Below are positions 9,251 to 17,534 of a stretch of 64,000 nucleotides of DNA, piece after piece. A program made the translations under genes and the position numbers. Within the stretch, counting starts at the first letter, position 1; the number at the start of each line of letters is the position of its first letter. Under the pieces are notes generated by a model. The model was not told the origin of the DNA, made no database searches, and saw nothing but the letters and a program-made list of their open reading frames with translations. Source of the DNA: an uncultured Pseudomonadales bacterium (lineage in GTDB: Bacteria > Pseudomonadota > Gammaproteobacteria > Pseudomonadales > Cellvibrionaceae); NCBI GenBank assembly GCA_947489425.1, contig CANLDL010000004.1, forward strand, positions 372,001 to 436,000, written 5' to 3'.

Positions 9251-9532
9251 TTAGGCAACAAATAAGGCATCTTCATCATTAGCTGGTAAGTCAGAAATTA
9301 ATGTCCCTTCTTTTGCATTAATGAAGTTCGCATCAATAGTATTTACTTCATCAAAGTTAAGTACAGACCAATCCTGTAGGTTAATTTTTTGAGCGACAAT
9401 GTCGCGAGTTAAACCTAAACCTTTCAGTTGTTTGTCGGTAAGGTTGAGCAATTCTTTAGCCGCTTTTTTAGAGCGAAGGTTGTCTGCGAATTGAGTGATC
9501 ATTTGTACAAATAATTTAATTTGCAATTTCAT
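9251..9532 (-). CDS. DUF1127-like small protein, tandem paralogue
   Basis: This 93-residue protein has the same arrangement as its downstream neighbour: a short basic helix, then KKAAKELLNLTDKQLKGLGLTRDIVAQKI, then an acidic tail ending DEDALFVA. The match to DUF1127 is in the L-T-D-x-x-L-x-x-L-G-L-T-R-x-x-I pattern. A strong AAAGGAG Shine-Dalgarno lies seven bases before the ATG at 9532. The protein is acidic after residue 55 and divergent in sequence from its neighbour, so the duplication is not recent. Function is unknown. Confidence 0.7.
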   Translation of the reverse strand: MKLQIKLFVQMITQFADNLRSKKAAKELLNLTDKQLKGLGLTRDIVAQKINLQDWSVLNFDEVNTIDANFINAKEGTLISDLPANDEDALFVA

Positions 9533-9575
9533 CTTCTACTCCTTTCTAATAAGGTTATTGGTTAGGTATGATTTT

Positions 9576-9604
9576 ATAATAGGCGAGTAATCATTAGTCT
9601 ACAA
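9576..9604 (-). promoter_or_regulatory. Candidate sigma-70 promoter of the DUF1127 pair
   Basis: On the minus strand TTGTAG and TATTAT are spaced by 17 nt, the optimal distance, about 45 nt upstream of the first DUF1127 start. The -10 matches five of six consensus bases and the -35 only three. The surrounding 200 nt (9533-9739) is very AT-rich and holds no gene I can support. Confidence 0.4.
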
Positions 9605-9739
9605 ACGAAATAAATTCCTTCTATAAGTGAATTTATTTAACCTGTTTAATAGTAATAAAGTTAGTCAGTTTTAGAATAAAATAATTAAAGAATTGGAAGA
9701 GGTATGAAGTAGAAAAATTATAAATAGATATGAAGAAAG

Positions 9740-10237
9740 TTATAAGCTTAGTCGCCTTAATCGAGCATCTTCCTGGCTGTTTTTCCAAAGGTCATTAAAC
9801 ACCACATCAAATCGTTTTACCTCGGGTCTAGCATCGTAATTAGCAAAGCCTGTATAGCTGTCTTCTTTGTGCTGTAGCCAAATTTTGTCTGTATCGATAA
9901 TAACAAACTCATAGTCGTCCTGTGGCTCGGTAGTGATTTTTTGAAGAGTGATTTTACTAGGCAGACGCTGAGCGAGCTTAAGTATTTTGTGATTAACTTC
10001 AACAATTTTTTGGGGGTTCTCAACCAAAATTTTTATATCCGAACGATGTGAGCGCCTAGCGGTTGTAGATAGCGCCTCTACCACCTGTTCGTTATTAAAA
10101 AACAGCGGGTTGAGCCTACGGCTAAATATATAAATGCGATGATTGGCCTGCTTTAGCGCTTTAATGATATGTTCGGCCATATCTTCTTGTGTATCGAGAA
10201 GATAAAGATCATCGCTGGTTTGAGAGATAGAAGACAT
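9740..10237 (-). CDS. DUF7931-like protein of unknown function
   Basis: This 165-residue soluble protein resembles the C-terminal domain found in Pseudomonas proteins annotated as acetyltransferases, now set apart as DUF7931. It shows repeated features of that domain: LDTQEDMAEHIIKALKQANHRIYIFSRRLNP at the N-terminus, an SDIKILVENPQKIV segment, HKILKLAQRLPSKI, and a terminal RRLSL. The pattern suggests a phospholipase-D-like fold, but no HKD catalytic motif is present. I chose the ATG at 10237. The frame is open to a TTG at 10372, but that start would overlap the upstream gene. No GNAT domain is fused here, unlike in the Pseudomonas homologues I recall. The function is not known. Confidence 0.6.
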   Translation of the reverse strand: MSSISQTSDDLYLLDTQEDMAEHIIKALKQANHRIYIFSRRLNPLFFNNEQVVEALSTTARRSHRSDIKILVENPQKIVEVNHKILKLAQRLPSKITLQKITTEPQDDYEFVIIDTDKIWLQHKEDSYTGFANYDARPEVKRFDVVFNDLWKNSQEDARLRRLSL

Positions 10238-10328
10238 AGCGATATTAAAGCCTTTGTAGATGTCCTCGTCAATATGGCTGTTGAGTAGATGTGAAAGAGT
10301 AATCGTGATGAAGACATAGGTGAGAGAA

Positions 10329-10640
10329 TTAAAAGTCGATTTTTTTACTAAATTGTACGACAAAGCGCCCAATAAGCATTCTTACCTGGGCGGCCATGGC
10401 ATATAAAAAACCACCACCGATGAGTAATAAGCCGACTAATGTGACAATCTCTTGGGCAAGGGAGGGTTGCAATAATTGATTCGCGCTATACATAAGTACT
10501 AAGCCCCAAAAAAAGATAACCACGCCCATCTTAAATTTTGGAAAGACCTTTGCAGCAGGCACAGAGTAATAATCGTGAAGCGCTTGCCGTAAGCTTTTTT
10601 GCTCTACTGCGCTAGGCTGTTTTTGGCTGTCTAATTCCAT
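10329..10640 (-). CDS. Small two-helix membrane protein, unknown function
   Basis: This 103-residue protein has a polar N-terminus of about 40 residues. Two hydrophobic segments follow, around residues 38-57 (VVIFFWGLVLMYSANQLL) and 66-88, and the protein ends in the basic segment KKIDF. I chose the ATG at 10640 because the frame's earlier start is a TTG at 10718 with no good ribosome binding site. I do not recognise the family. It precedes the DUF7931-like gene by 91 nt on the same strand, and the two may form a unit separate from moaE. Confidence 0.6.
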   Translation of the reverse strand: MELDSQKQPSAVEQKSLRQALHDYYSVPAAKVFPKFKMGVVIFFWGLVLMYSANQLLQPSLAQEIVTLVGLLLIGGGFLYAMAAQVRMLIGRFVVQFSKKIDF

Positions 10641-10793
10641 GTGTTTGTCTATCGTGTTGTGCGTATACGTTGCTGGCAGTGAGTTAAATATGTGCTTAAA
10701 TATAATAAGTATAGACAAGTTTTGGGGAAGTATAAGAAGGGGTCGTTATTTAATGCTAGGTGGAGATCCAGTAATGGGCAGAGCAACTAGAGA

Positions 10794-11249
10794 TTACTTT
10801 TTCCAAGTGTTGGCAGCTTCTGTATCGCTGGCTTTTGCCTCTACCCAGTAATCGGAGTCCTTGGTAAGAGCTTTTTTCCAAAAGGGGGCATCGGTTTTTA
10901 AAAAGTCCATAATAAATTCACAGGCATGAAAAGCCGCTTTACGGTGGGCGCTATTCACACCTACAAAAACTATTTGTTCGCCAAGCTCCATAGCACCTAT
11001 GCGGTGAACTATACGCATGCTAATAATTGGCCAGCGCTCGGCCGCTTGCTTACAAATGTTTTCTAGGGTTTTCTCGGTCATTCCGGCGAAGTGCTCTAAA
11101 AAAAGCCCTTTACCATTGCTGTCGTCAAATTCGCGAACCAAACCGCAAAAGGTCACTATGGCACCAATACGCGGTGAGTCGTTACAGAGTTTTTGGTATT
11201 CTTCGTTATGAGAGAAGTCGTCGCTTTGGATAGAGATGGATATATTCAT
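10794..11249 (-). CDS. moaE: Molybdopterin synthase catalytic subunit MoaE
   Basis: The large subunit of molybdopterin synthase inserts two sulfurs into precursor Z, using the thiocarboxylated MoaD tail. The 151-residue length is normal. Family motifs are clear: GAIVTFCGLVRE, LEHFAGMTEKTLE, RIVHRIGAMELGEQIVFVGV, SAHRKAAFHACEFIMDFLKT, and the catalytic-loop Lys residues in PFWKKA. The gene follows moaD by 17 nt in a moaC-moaD-moaE string. moaA and moaB are not in the window, so the first step of the pathway must be encoded elsewhere. Confidence 0.97.
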   Translation of the reverse strand: MNISISIQSDDFSHNEEYQKLCNDSPRIGAIVTFCGLVREFDDSNGKGLFLEHFAGMTEKTLENICKQAAERWPIISMRIVHRIGAMELGEQIVFVGVNSAHRKAAFHACEFIMDFLKTDAPFWKKALTKDSDYWVEAKASDTEAANTWKK

Positions 11250-11266
11250 ATGAGGCTCGGGAAACC

Positions 11267-11515
11267 TTAACCACCAGTTACGGGCGGGAAAAAAGCAATC
11301 TCGTCACCATCGTTAATAGTGGTTTCATCGTTACCCATTTCTTGATTGATGGCGATGAGTACTGTTGATTTAGATAGAGTATCCCAAGGTGTGCCTCGCG
11401 CTACTAATACTTTACGTACATCACTAGCGATGCTGAAGTTATCATTCCAGTCTAATGATTCGCCATCACAATTAAGTTGATCTCTTAGACTTGCAAAAAA
11501 ACGCAGTTGTAACAT
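11267..11515 (-). CDS. moaD: Molybdopterin synthase sulfur carrier subunit MoaD
   Basis: This 82-residue ubiquitin-like sulfur carrier ends in the required double glycine (FFPPVTGG), whose C-terminus is adenylated and thiocarboxylated before sulfur transfer to precursor Z on MoaE. The N-terminal LQLRFFASLRDQL and the NDETTINDGDEIAFFPPV segment are characteristic of the family. It sits between moaC and moaE, as expected for subunits made in equal amounts. The ATG at 11515 gives the normal length. Confidence 0.95.
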   Translation of the reverse strand: MLQLRFFASLRDQLNCDGESLDWNDNFSIASDVRKVLVARGTPWDTLSKSTVLIAINQEMGNDETTINDGDEIAFFPPVTGG

Positions 11516-11587
11516 AGGCTCTCTCGTGTTTTTAGCTTGGCTTGTATGTGCTATAGGGACAAATAATTGGGTGCTATCAATATCATA

Positions 11588-12064
11588 TTAAGTCACCTGC
11601 CAATCGCCAGATTTACCACCTTGTTTTTCCATGACGCGAATACCATGGATAGTCATGGTTTTATCAACTGCTTTACACATATCGTATATGGTTAAGGCAG
11701 CCACGCTTGCCGCAGTAAGCGCTTCCATTTCAACACCGGTTTTACCCGCGAGTTTACAAGTCGCTCGAATACCCACACGGTCTTGATCGGGCTGTGGGAT
11801 AAGATCAACAGTGATTTTTGTGAGTGCTAATGGGTGGCACAAAGGAATAAGGTCGGAGCACTTCTTGGCGGCTTGAATACCAGCGATACGCGCCGTTGCA
11901 AAGACATCACCTTTAGCGTGGCCACCTTCAATAATTAATTGTAATGTGGCGGGCAACATGGTGATGTAGCCTTCGGCAACCGCTTGGCGAGTAGTGACAG
12001 ATTTGTCACTAATATCAACCATGTGCGCCTCTCCATTGCTATCAACGTGGCTTAGTGTGCTCAT
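11588..12064 (-). CDS. moaC: Cyclic pyranopterin monophosphate synthase MoaC
   Basis: MoaC converts the MoaA product to cyclic pyranopterin monophosphate in molybdenum cofactor synthesis. From the ATG at 12064 the protein is 158 residues (E. coli 161) and opens [20 protein letters not shown], aligning with the E. coli N-terminus. A TTG four codons upstream is less likely. Active-site motifs include [37 protein letters not shown] and the KTMTI segment. It follows dapE by 42 nt, so it may be read from the same transcript, although the pathways are unrelated. Confidence 0.96.
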   Translation of the reverse strand: MSTLSHVDSNGEAHMVDISDKSVTTRQAVAEGYITMLPATLQLIIEGGHAKGDVFATARIAGIQAAKKCSDLIPLCHPLALTKITVDLIPQPDQDRVGIRATCKLAGKTGVEMEALTAASVAALTIYDMCKAVDKTMTIHGIRVMEKQGGKSGDWQVT

Positions 12065-12106
12065 ATTTTTGCTCAAAGTTATATAGTTACTACTTAGTTG
12101 CGTTAA

Positions 12107-13306
12107 TTAGTTAGCAAGTAGGTTTTTGAGTACCGAGGTATAAATCTCACTCAGAGAGTTTAGGTCATCGACATTAACACATTCATCCACTTGGTGAATG
12201 GTAGCATTAATTGGCCCAAGTTCTAGTACCTGACTACCTGTCGGTGCAATAAAGCGCCCATCGGAGGTGCCACCTGCTGTAGATAGCTCAGTGTCGCGTC
12301 CGGTGACTTCTTTGATGGCAGCAACCGATGCGCTCACCAATTTACCTTCGGCAGTTAAAAAAGGTTGACCGCTAAGGTTCCAGTCGATTTGGTAATCTTC
12401 ATTTTTGGTAAGGCCGTGCTTTGTAAAAATAGCCTCGGTTCGCTCCTGTAAAATCTCGGAGGTTAATTCTGTTGAGAACCTAAAGTTAAATATAACCTCG
12501 ATCTCGCCTGGAATAACATTAGTTGCGCCAGTACCACTGTTTATATTAGATATCTGAAAACTCGTTGCCGGGAAAAAGTCGTTACCGTTATCCCATTGTT
12601 CGCTAGATAGCTCAGCTAATATAGGCGAGACTTTGTGAATAGGATTATCGGCCAAGTGGGGGTAAGCAACATGGCCTTGCTTGCCTTTAACAATAAGCTT
12701 AGCGCCTAATGACCCACGACGACCATTTTTGATGGTATCGCCTACTAGAGATGTACTCGATGGTTCGCCGACTAAGCACCACTCCAGGTGAGTGTTGTGC
12801 TCTTGTAACCACTCGACCACTTTTACCGTGCCGTATTTGGCTGGGCCTTCTTCGTCCGCAGTGATTAAAAAGGCAATTTGGCCATTATGCTCTGGGTGTT
12901 TTTCTATAAAGGCTTCGCATGCGGTTACCATTGCTGCGAGGCTGCCTTTCATATCAGCAGCACCACGTCCATAAAGCATCGAATCTTTTATCTCGGGGGC
13001 AAAAGGAGGTACTTTCCAATCGCTCTCGCGACCAGTAGGTACAACATCGGTGTGGCCGGCAAAGCAAAAAATAGGGGCATCTGCGTTGTTGTCAGCACTA
13101 CCATTACGAATTGCCCATAGGTTATCAACGGCTTCACTACCTTCACCAAAGGTGAGAGTTTGGCAGCTAAAACCTATAGCCTCTAAGCGCGCTTGCATAA
13201 GCGGTTGGCAACCTGCATCGAGTGGTGTGATCGATGCTTTTGATATTAGCTCGGAGGCGAGTCTGACAGTTGGAGATAAATTAGTTGTTGGCATGGAGTT
13301 CTTCAT
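12107..13306 (-). CDS. dapE: Succinyl-diaminopimelate desuccinylase DapE
   Basis: This zinc-dependent M20-family enzyme hydrolyses N-succinyl-LL-diaminopimelate to LL-diaminopimelate and succinate in the lysine and peptidoglycan pathway. The family metal and catalytic motifs are visible: [45 protein letters not shown] and GTSDGRF, and a late His in [12 protein letters not shown]. The length from the ATG at 13306 is 399 residues; E. coli DapE has 375. A second ATG four codons later is also possible. The gene overlaps the end of dapD by 26 nt, which suggests translational coupling of two enzymes of the same pathway. Confidence 0.96.
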   Translation of the reverse strand: MKNSMPTTNLSPTVRLASELISKASITPLDAGCQPLMQARLEAIGFSCQTLTFGEGSEAVDNLWAIRNGSADNNADAPIFCFAGHTDVVPTGRESDWKVPPFAPEIKDSMLYGRGAADMKGSLAAMVTACEAFIEKHPEHNGQIAFLITADEEGPAKYGTVKVVEWLQEHNTHLEWCLVGEPSSTSLVGDTIKNGRRGSLGAKLIVKGKQGHVAYPHLADNPIHKVSPILAELSSEQWDNGNDFFPATSFQISNINSGTGATNVIPGEIEVIFNFRFSTELTSEILQERTEAIFTKHGLTKNEDYQIDWNLSGQPFLTAEGKLVSASVAAIKEVTGRDTELSTAGGTSDGRFIAPTGSQVLELGPINATIHQVDECVNVDDLNSLSEIYTSVLKNLLAN

Positions 13307-14315
13307 TTAAGGCAACAGCCGTTTTATTAGTTTTGCACTCGACAGCACCTGTGAGTGAATTACGTCTGAACAATAAATCAGACTTGCCAGCAAGATCCCG
13401 TGCTTTCACTTCTTTAACGAGGTTATTGCCGTCGTCTAAGACGTTCACTTTTGTGCCAGCAGTAATGTACAGGCCAGATTCAACAGTGCAGCGATCACCT
13501 AGTGGGATACCAATACCAGCGTTAGCGCCAAGTAGGCATTCTTCACCAACGGAAATAATAATATTACCGCCACCTGATAATGTACCCATGGTCGAGCAGC
13601 CACCACCAAGGTCTGAACCATTACCAACAACAACGCCTGCAGAAATGCGACCTTCTATCATGCCAGTACCTAAAGTACCTGCATTAAAGTTAACAAAGCC
13701 TTCGTGCATAACTGTTGTGCCTTCACCAATATAGGCACCTAATCTGACGCGTGCAGTGTGTGCAATGCGCACGCCACTAGGAACAACGTAGTTAGTCATT
13801 TTAGGGAATTTATCAACACAATCTACACTTAAGGTTTTACCATTTAGGCGAGCTTTAAGTTGGCGCTCAGGAAGATCTTCAAGAGCGATAGCACCTTTAT
13901 TAGTCCATGCCACATTAGGTAGTACACCGAAAATACCTGATATATCAGTCTCATGTGGTTTGACCAAGCGATGAGAGAGCAATTGTAGCTTAAGGTAAGC
14001 ACCGGGTACTGATGTTGGTGCTGAATTTTCGGCAAAAAAGCTAAGTACGACAGGTCTTTTACTGTCTACCATCTTTTCAGCAATGGCAGCTTGATTGATC
14101 TCGCCTACACTACTTAAAGAGTTTGCTAAGATTTTTAGTTGAGAGTGATTTAAGCGTACGCTAGTTGCATCATCAGTATCTGAGATAATAGGTGCAAGTG
14201 CCTCTACTAATGCAGCAGAAGGGTTAATAATAGGTTGTTGATAGTAAACTTCTAGCCATTCGCTTTTAGTATTGTGAGTACCGACACCGAGGCCAAAACA
14301 GTACGCTTGTGACAT
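13281..14315 (-). CDS. dapD: Tetrahydrodipicolinate N-succinyltransferase DapD (long form)
   Basis: This enzyme transfers succinyl from succinyl-CoA to tetrahydrodipicolinate. It has 344 residues, matching the long Pseudomonas-type DapD rather than the 274-residue E. coli form. The C-terminal half is a left-handed beta-helix of hexapeptide repeats, with [34 protein letters not shown] and [14 protein letters not shown] in order. The N-terminal 140 residues form the extra domain of the long form. The gene sits directly upstream of dapE, and dapC lies about 2 kb further up the same strand. Confidence 0.95.
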   Translation of the reverse strand: MSQAYCFGLGVGTHNTKSEWLEVYYQQPIINPSAALVEALAPIISDTDDATSVRLNHSQLKILANSLSSVGEINQAAIAEKMVDSKRPVVLSFFAENSAPTSVPGAYLKLQLLSHRLVKPHETDISGIFGVLPNVAWTNKGAIALEDLPERQLKARLNGKTLSVDCVDKFPKMTNYVVPSGVRIAHTARVRLGAYIGEGTTVMHEGFVNFNAGTLGTGMIEGRISAGVVVGNGSDLGGGCSTMGTLSGGGNIIISVGEECLLGANAGIGIPLGDRCTVESGLYITAGTKVNVLDDGNNLVKEVKARDLAGKSDLLFRRNSLTGAVECKTNKTAVALNEELHANN

Positions 14316-14386
14316 AGTATATCCTTAATGCTGAATAATTGATTTGTATGAAGTGAATAGTATTCTATTCAATAATTGAGATAGTT

Positions 14387-14734
14387 TTATTTCAATAGTA
14401 AATTTTGATAAGTATCCGCCTTAAAACCGACCATTGTTTGATTGTTGGCCTCTATTAGTGGCCGCTTAATCAGTGTAGGTGCTGCTAAAATTGCCTTTGT
14501 GGCGTTTTGTGCATTCATAGCATCTTTAGTTGTTGCATCGAGTTCTTTCCAAGTTGTGCTACGTTTGTTAACAAGCGCCTCCCAACCTAGTATATCGATC
14601 CAGCTCTCTACTTGTTGTTCACCTAAGCCATCGCTACGAAAATCATGAAACTGATAGTCAATTTGATTTTGCTCAAGCCATTTGCGCGCTTTTTTAACGC
14701 TGTCGCAGTTTTTGATTCCGTATAAAATTGTCAT
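14387..14734 (-). CDS. yffB: ArsC/Spx-family thioredoxin-fold protein, YffB-like
   Basis: This 115-residue protein has a thioredoxin-like fold of the ArsC/Spx family and opens MTILYGIKNCDSVKKARKWL. It keeps a single active-site-type Cys (NCDS, no CXXC) and the IKRPLIE segment typical of the YffB subgroup. YffB proteins are thought to act as glutathione-dependent thiol reductases; arsenate reduction is not established for them. In Pseudomonas and relatives the gene lies beside dapD or dapC, as here, a conserved neighbourhood without a known reason. The true arsenate reductase-type gene of this window is at the right end. Confidence 0.88.
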   Translation of the reverse strand: MTILYGIKNCDSVKKARKWLEQNQIDYQFHDFRSDGLGEQQVESWIDILGWEALVNKRSTTWKELDATTKDAMNAQNATKAILAAPTLIKRPLIEANNQTMVGFKADTYQNLLLK

Positions 14735-14888
14735 GTTAAAGTGTATTTATCAAAGTTAATTTTTGGTGGCAGCACTGGGCCGGGACCCTAAAAACGGGCA
14801 GATATTGTAACAGAATTTTGTAAAAATAAGATGGCTTAAACGTATCGACCCGATAGGAATTTACACTTAGGAGCTATAACGGTTTAAG

Positions 14889-15479
14889 TTATACAGAGTT
14901 AAGTAAGTGCCCCATTTTTTGCTTCTTGATCTTTAGGTAGTCGTGGTTACCTTGATGAGGCTCTATTTCTACCGCAATTCGCTCCGCTATCTGTATACCG
15001 TTCTCTTGTAGTGAGGTAATTTTTTTAGGGTTGTTGGTAAGTACATTAATCTGTGAAATATCTAAATCTTTGAGTATCTTTGCAGCAACGTTAAAGTCAC
15101 GTGCATCTTGGTGAAATCCGAGCTTTTCGTTGGCATCAAAAGTATCATAGCCTTCATCTTGTAAATTGTAGGCTTTAAGCTTATTTACAAGGCCAATGCC
15201 GCGACCCTCTTGGCGTAAATACACAATTAAACCGCCGTGTTTGGCAATATAGGCCATAGCAAAATTTAACTGAGCGCCACAGTCGCAGCGGTGTGATGAG
15301 AATATGTCTCCAGTCATGCATTCGGAGTGTATACGCACATTGGGTACCGCTGATTTGTGTTGATCATCGCCGTTGGCGGCCAAGACAACATGGGGAAAAT
15401 CGACAAACTCGCTATCGTAGGCGAGCATATCAAAGTCGCCGAAGTCAGTCGGTAGTGTTGTTTTTACAAGTTGTTTCAT
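14889..15479 (-). CDS. ribA: GTP cyclohydrolase II RibA
   Basis: RibA opens the GTP imidazole ring in the first committed step of riboflavin synthesis, releasing formate and pyrophosphate. The zinc site is visible as C-x10-C-x-C in SECMTGDIFSSHRCDCGAQL, and the substrate-binding RQEGRGIGLVNK follows. From the ATG at 15479 the protein has 196 residues, the same as E. coli RibA. An upstream in-frame ATG at 15572 would add 31 Gln/Ser/His-rich residues not seen in the family. Neither start has a good ribosome binding site, so the choice rests on length. This is a standalone RibA, not fused to RibB. It is unlinked to other rib genes in the window. Confidence 0.93.
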   Translation of the reverse strand: MKQLVKTTLPTDFGDFDMLAYDSEFVDFPHVVLAANGDDQHKSAVPNVRIHSECMTGDIFSSHRCDCGAQLNFAMAYIAKHGGLIVYLRQEGRGIGLVNKLKAYNLQDEGYDTFDANEKLGFHQDARDFNVAAKILKDLDISQINVLTNNPKKITSLQENGIQIAERIAVEIEPHQGNHDYLKIKKQKMGHLLNSV

Positions 15480-15653
15480 TTGAGGCTTTTGGTGATGACT
15501 TTCGATAGTAAATGATTGCTGTTGACCGTTTGAATGGCTGGTTTGAATAGTCTTCAAAAGGTTGCTGATCATAAGTCATAGCTGCTTAAAAGACAAACTA
15601 CAATCACTTTTGCAGGGCTCTCGTTGGCTAGCTCTAAGTTAATCAGAGGCTCG

Positions 15654-16307
15654 CTAAGGCTTTTTAACTTTTTTAGGGTTTTTACGGTTGGGGTAGCATG
15701 TTGTGCAAATAGGGCAAACGGTGCCATCGCAGCCTCGTGCGGTACAGTATTCTCGCCCATAAAAAATAATTTGCAAGTGCAGCTTATTCCAGCTTTCTAT
15801 GGGGAAGAGCCGTTTTAGGTCTTTTTCTGTTTGTACCACATTTTTACCATTGGTAAGGCCCCATCGTTGGGCTAGACGATGTATATGTGTATCGACTGCA
15901 AAGGCAGGCACATCGAAGGCTTGCGACATAACAACGCTTGCTGTTTTATGACCGACACCGGGTAGCTCTTCGAGTAGTGCCATATCTTGGGGTACGGCCC
16001 CATTATATTTATCGACTAAAATGTTGGAGAGTTCGGATATTGCCTTTGATTTTCGGGGTGATAAGCCGCAGGGGCGAATGACAGCTTTTATATCCTCTAC
16101 CGCCACTTTTGCCATATCAAAGGGGTTGTCGGCGAGTTGCCAAAGTGCGGGTGTGACCTGATTAACGCGTTCATCGGTACACTGTGCCGAGAGTAGCACT
16201 GCAACTAGCAATGTATAAGGGTCTGTATGATCAAGAGGTACGGGAACTTCTGGGTAGAGCTCCTCTAGTTCATTTAAAATATAGTCGACACGTTCTTTTT
16301 TTAGCAT
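15654..16307 (-). CDS. nth: Endonuclease III with unusual C-terminal cysteine cluster
   Basis: This is a bifunctional DNA glycosylase/AP lyase that removes oxidised pyrimidines. At 217 residues it is near the normal length (E. coli 211). The helix-hairpin-helix LPGVGHKTASVV includes the catalytic Lys, and VDTHIHRLAQRWG includes the catalytic Asp. The C-terminal iron-sulfur region differs from the textbook C-x6-C-x2-C-x5-C. Here Cys lie at residues 188, 193, 198, 201 and 204 (CTARGCDGTVCPICTTC), so three canonical positions are kept, one is Gly, and two extra Cys are present. A basic tail of 13 residues follows. The start is two bases after the end of dapC on the same strand. The sequence may represent a distinct subgroup rather than damage. 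Confidence 0.93.
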   Translation of the reverse strand: MLKKERVDYILNELEELYPEVPVPLDHTDPYTLLVAVLLSAQCTDERVNQVTPALWQLADNPFDMAKVAVEDIKAVIRPCGLSPRKSKAISELSNILVDKYNGAVPQDMALLEELPGVGHKTASVVMSQAFDVPAFAVDTHIHRLAQRWGLTNGKNVVQTEKDLKRLFPIESWNKLHLQIIFYGREYCTARGCDGTVCPICTTCYPNRKNPKKVKKP

Positions 16308-16309
16308 GA

Positions 16310-17506
16310 CTACAATGTACCCATAAAGGTTCTAATTCGATGTGCGGCTTCTTCGCATTCTTCTATCGAGGCAACTAATGCCATGCGTACATGGTTTTTG
16401 CCTGGGTTAACTCCGTTAACTTCGCGACTCAAGTAGCTACCAGGTAGCACGGTAATGTGTTGTTGCTCAAATAATTGTTTGCTAAATGCTTCGTCGTCTA
16501 TGGGTGTTTTTGCCCAAAAATTAAAGCCCGATTGTGGCTGACTAAGTGGCCAGGTGTCTTTGAGTATGCTTTCAACCAGTGCAAATTTATCGCGGTACAG
16601 TTTACGGTTTTTAGTAACGTGTTCCTCATCTCGCCAAGCGCTAATACTTGCCAGTTGCGCAGGTAAAGGCATAGCACAACCATGATAAGTACGATAGTTA
16701 AAAAAGGCTTGAATAATATTGGCATCACCAGCTACAAAGCCCGAGCGTAGACCGGGTAAGTTAGAGCGTTTAGATAGGCTATGAAACACTATACAGCGCG
16801 TATAATCGTCACGGCCAAGCTCTGCGCACACTTCTAATAGACCGACGGGTTTATTACTATCGTCCATATAAATTTCGGAATAGCATTCGTCACTTGCAAT
16901 GACAAAGTCGTATTGGTCGGCGAGGCTGATCAATTTTTTATAATCGTTTCTCGATATAATAGCGCCCGTTGGGTTGTTGGGCGAACACACGTAAATTAGT
17001 TGGCAGCGGCTCCATTGTTGTTCTGTAATGGCAGCGAGATCGAGTTGGTAGTTATTCTCGGGTGTACAGTTTAAATAAAGTGGCTCGGCACCAGCTAACA
17101 ATGCTGCGCCTTCGTAAATTTGATAAAACGGGTTTGGCATTAATACCAATGGGTTGTTAGTGCGGTCAATAGCGGTTTGAGCAAAAGCAAATAGTGCTTC
17201 GCGTGTGCCATTAACAGGTAAAATATTATCTTCAGCGCTTAATGTTCCTGGTGCCAGCGAGAAGCGTTTGCTGGTCCAATCGCTGATTGCTTGGCGCAAT
17301 TCGAGTGTGCCTTTGGTAGATGGGTATTGGCGAAATTTTTGCAGCTCATCGCTAAATGTCTGTAAGGTAAATGCGGGCGGCTCATGTTTGGGCTCACCAA
17401 TAGACCATGCAATGTGTGCTAAAGATGTATCTGGCTTAGTATCTGCCATTAACGCACGTAGCTTTTCAAAGGGGTAGGGCTGTAATTTCTCTAGATCAGG
17501 ATTCAT
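16310..17506 (-). CDS. dapC: Succinyldiaminopimelate transaminase DapC
   Basis: This PLP-dependent aminotransferase of fold type I makes N-succinyl-LL-diaminopimelate from the keto acid and glutamate. It has 398 residues. Recognisable features are the N-terminal MNPDLEKLQPYPFEKL typical of proteobacterial DapC, SPNNPTGAI, ASDECYSEIY, the PLP-lysine motif HSLSKRSNLPGLRSGF, and a C-terminal Arg region HVRMALVAS. The presence of dapC, dapD and dapE in one cluster shows that this organism uses the succinylase branch of lysine synthesis. It begins 28 nt after glnD on the same strand. Confidence 0.94.
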   Translation of the reverse strand: MNPDLEKLQPYPFEKLRALMADTKPDTSLAHIAWSIGEPKHEPPAFTLQTFSDELQKFRQYPSTKGTLELRQAISDWTSKRFSLAPGTLSAEDNILPVNGTREALFAFAQTAIDRTNNPLVLMPNPFYQIYEGAALLAGAEPLYLNCTPENNYQLDLAAITEQQWSRCQLIYVCSPNNPTGAIISRNDYKKLISLADQYDFVIASDECYSEIYMDDSNKPVGLLEVCAELGRDDYTRCIVFHSLSKRSNLPGLRSGFVAGDANIIQAFFNYRTYHGCAMPLPAQLASISAWRDEEHVTKNRKLYRDKFALVESILKDTWPLSQPQSGFNFWAKTPIDDEAFSKQLFEQQHITVLPGSYLSREVNGVNPGKNHVRMALVASIEECEEAAHRIRTFMGTL

Positions 17507-17534
17507 GGTTAACTATTATATTTTGAGTAAGTCG

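Noticed and set aside
8980..9282. 100-codon plus-strand frame over the DUF1127 genes
   Set aside because: It is antisense to two frames with strong ribosome binding sites and a recognisable domain.
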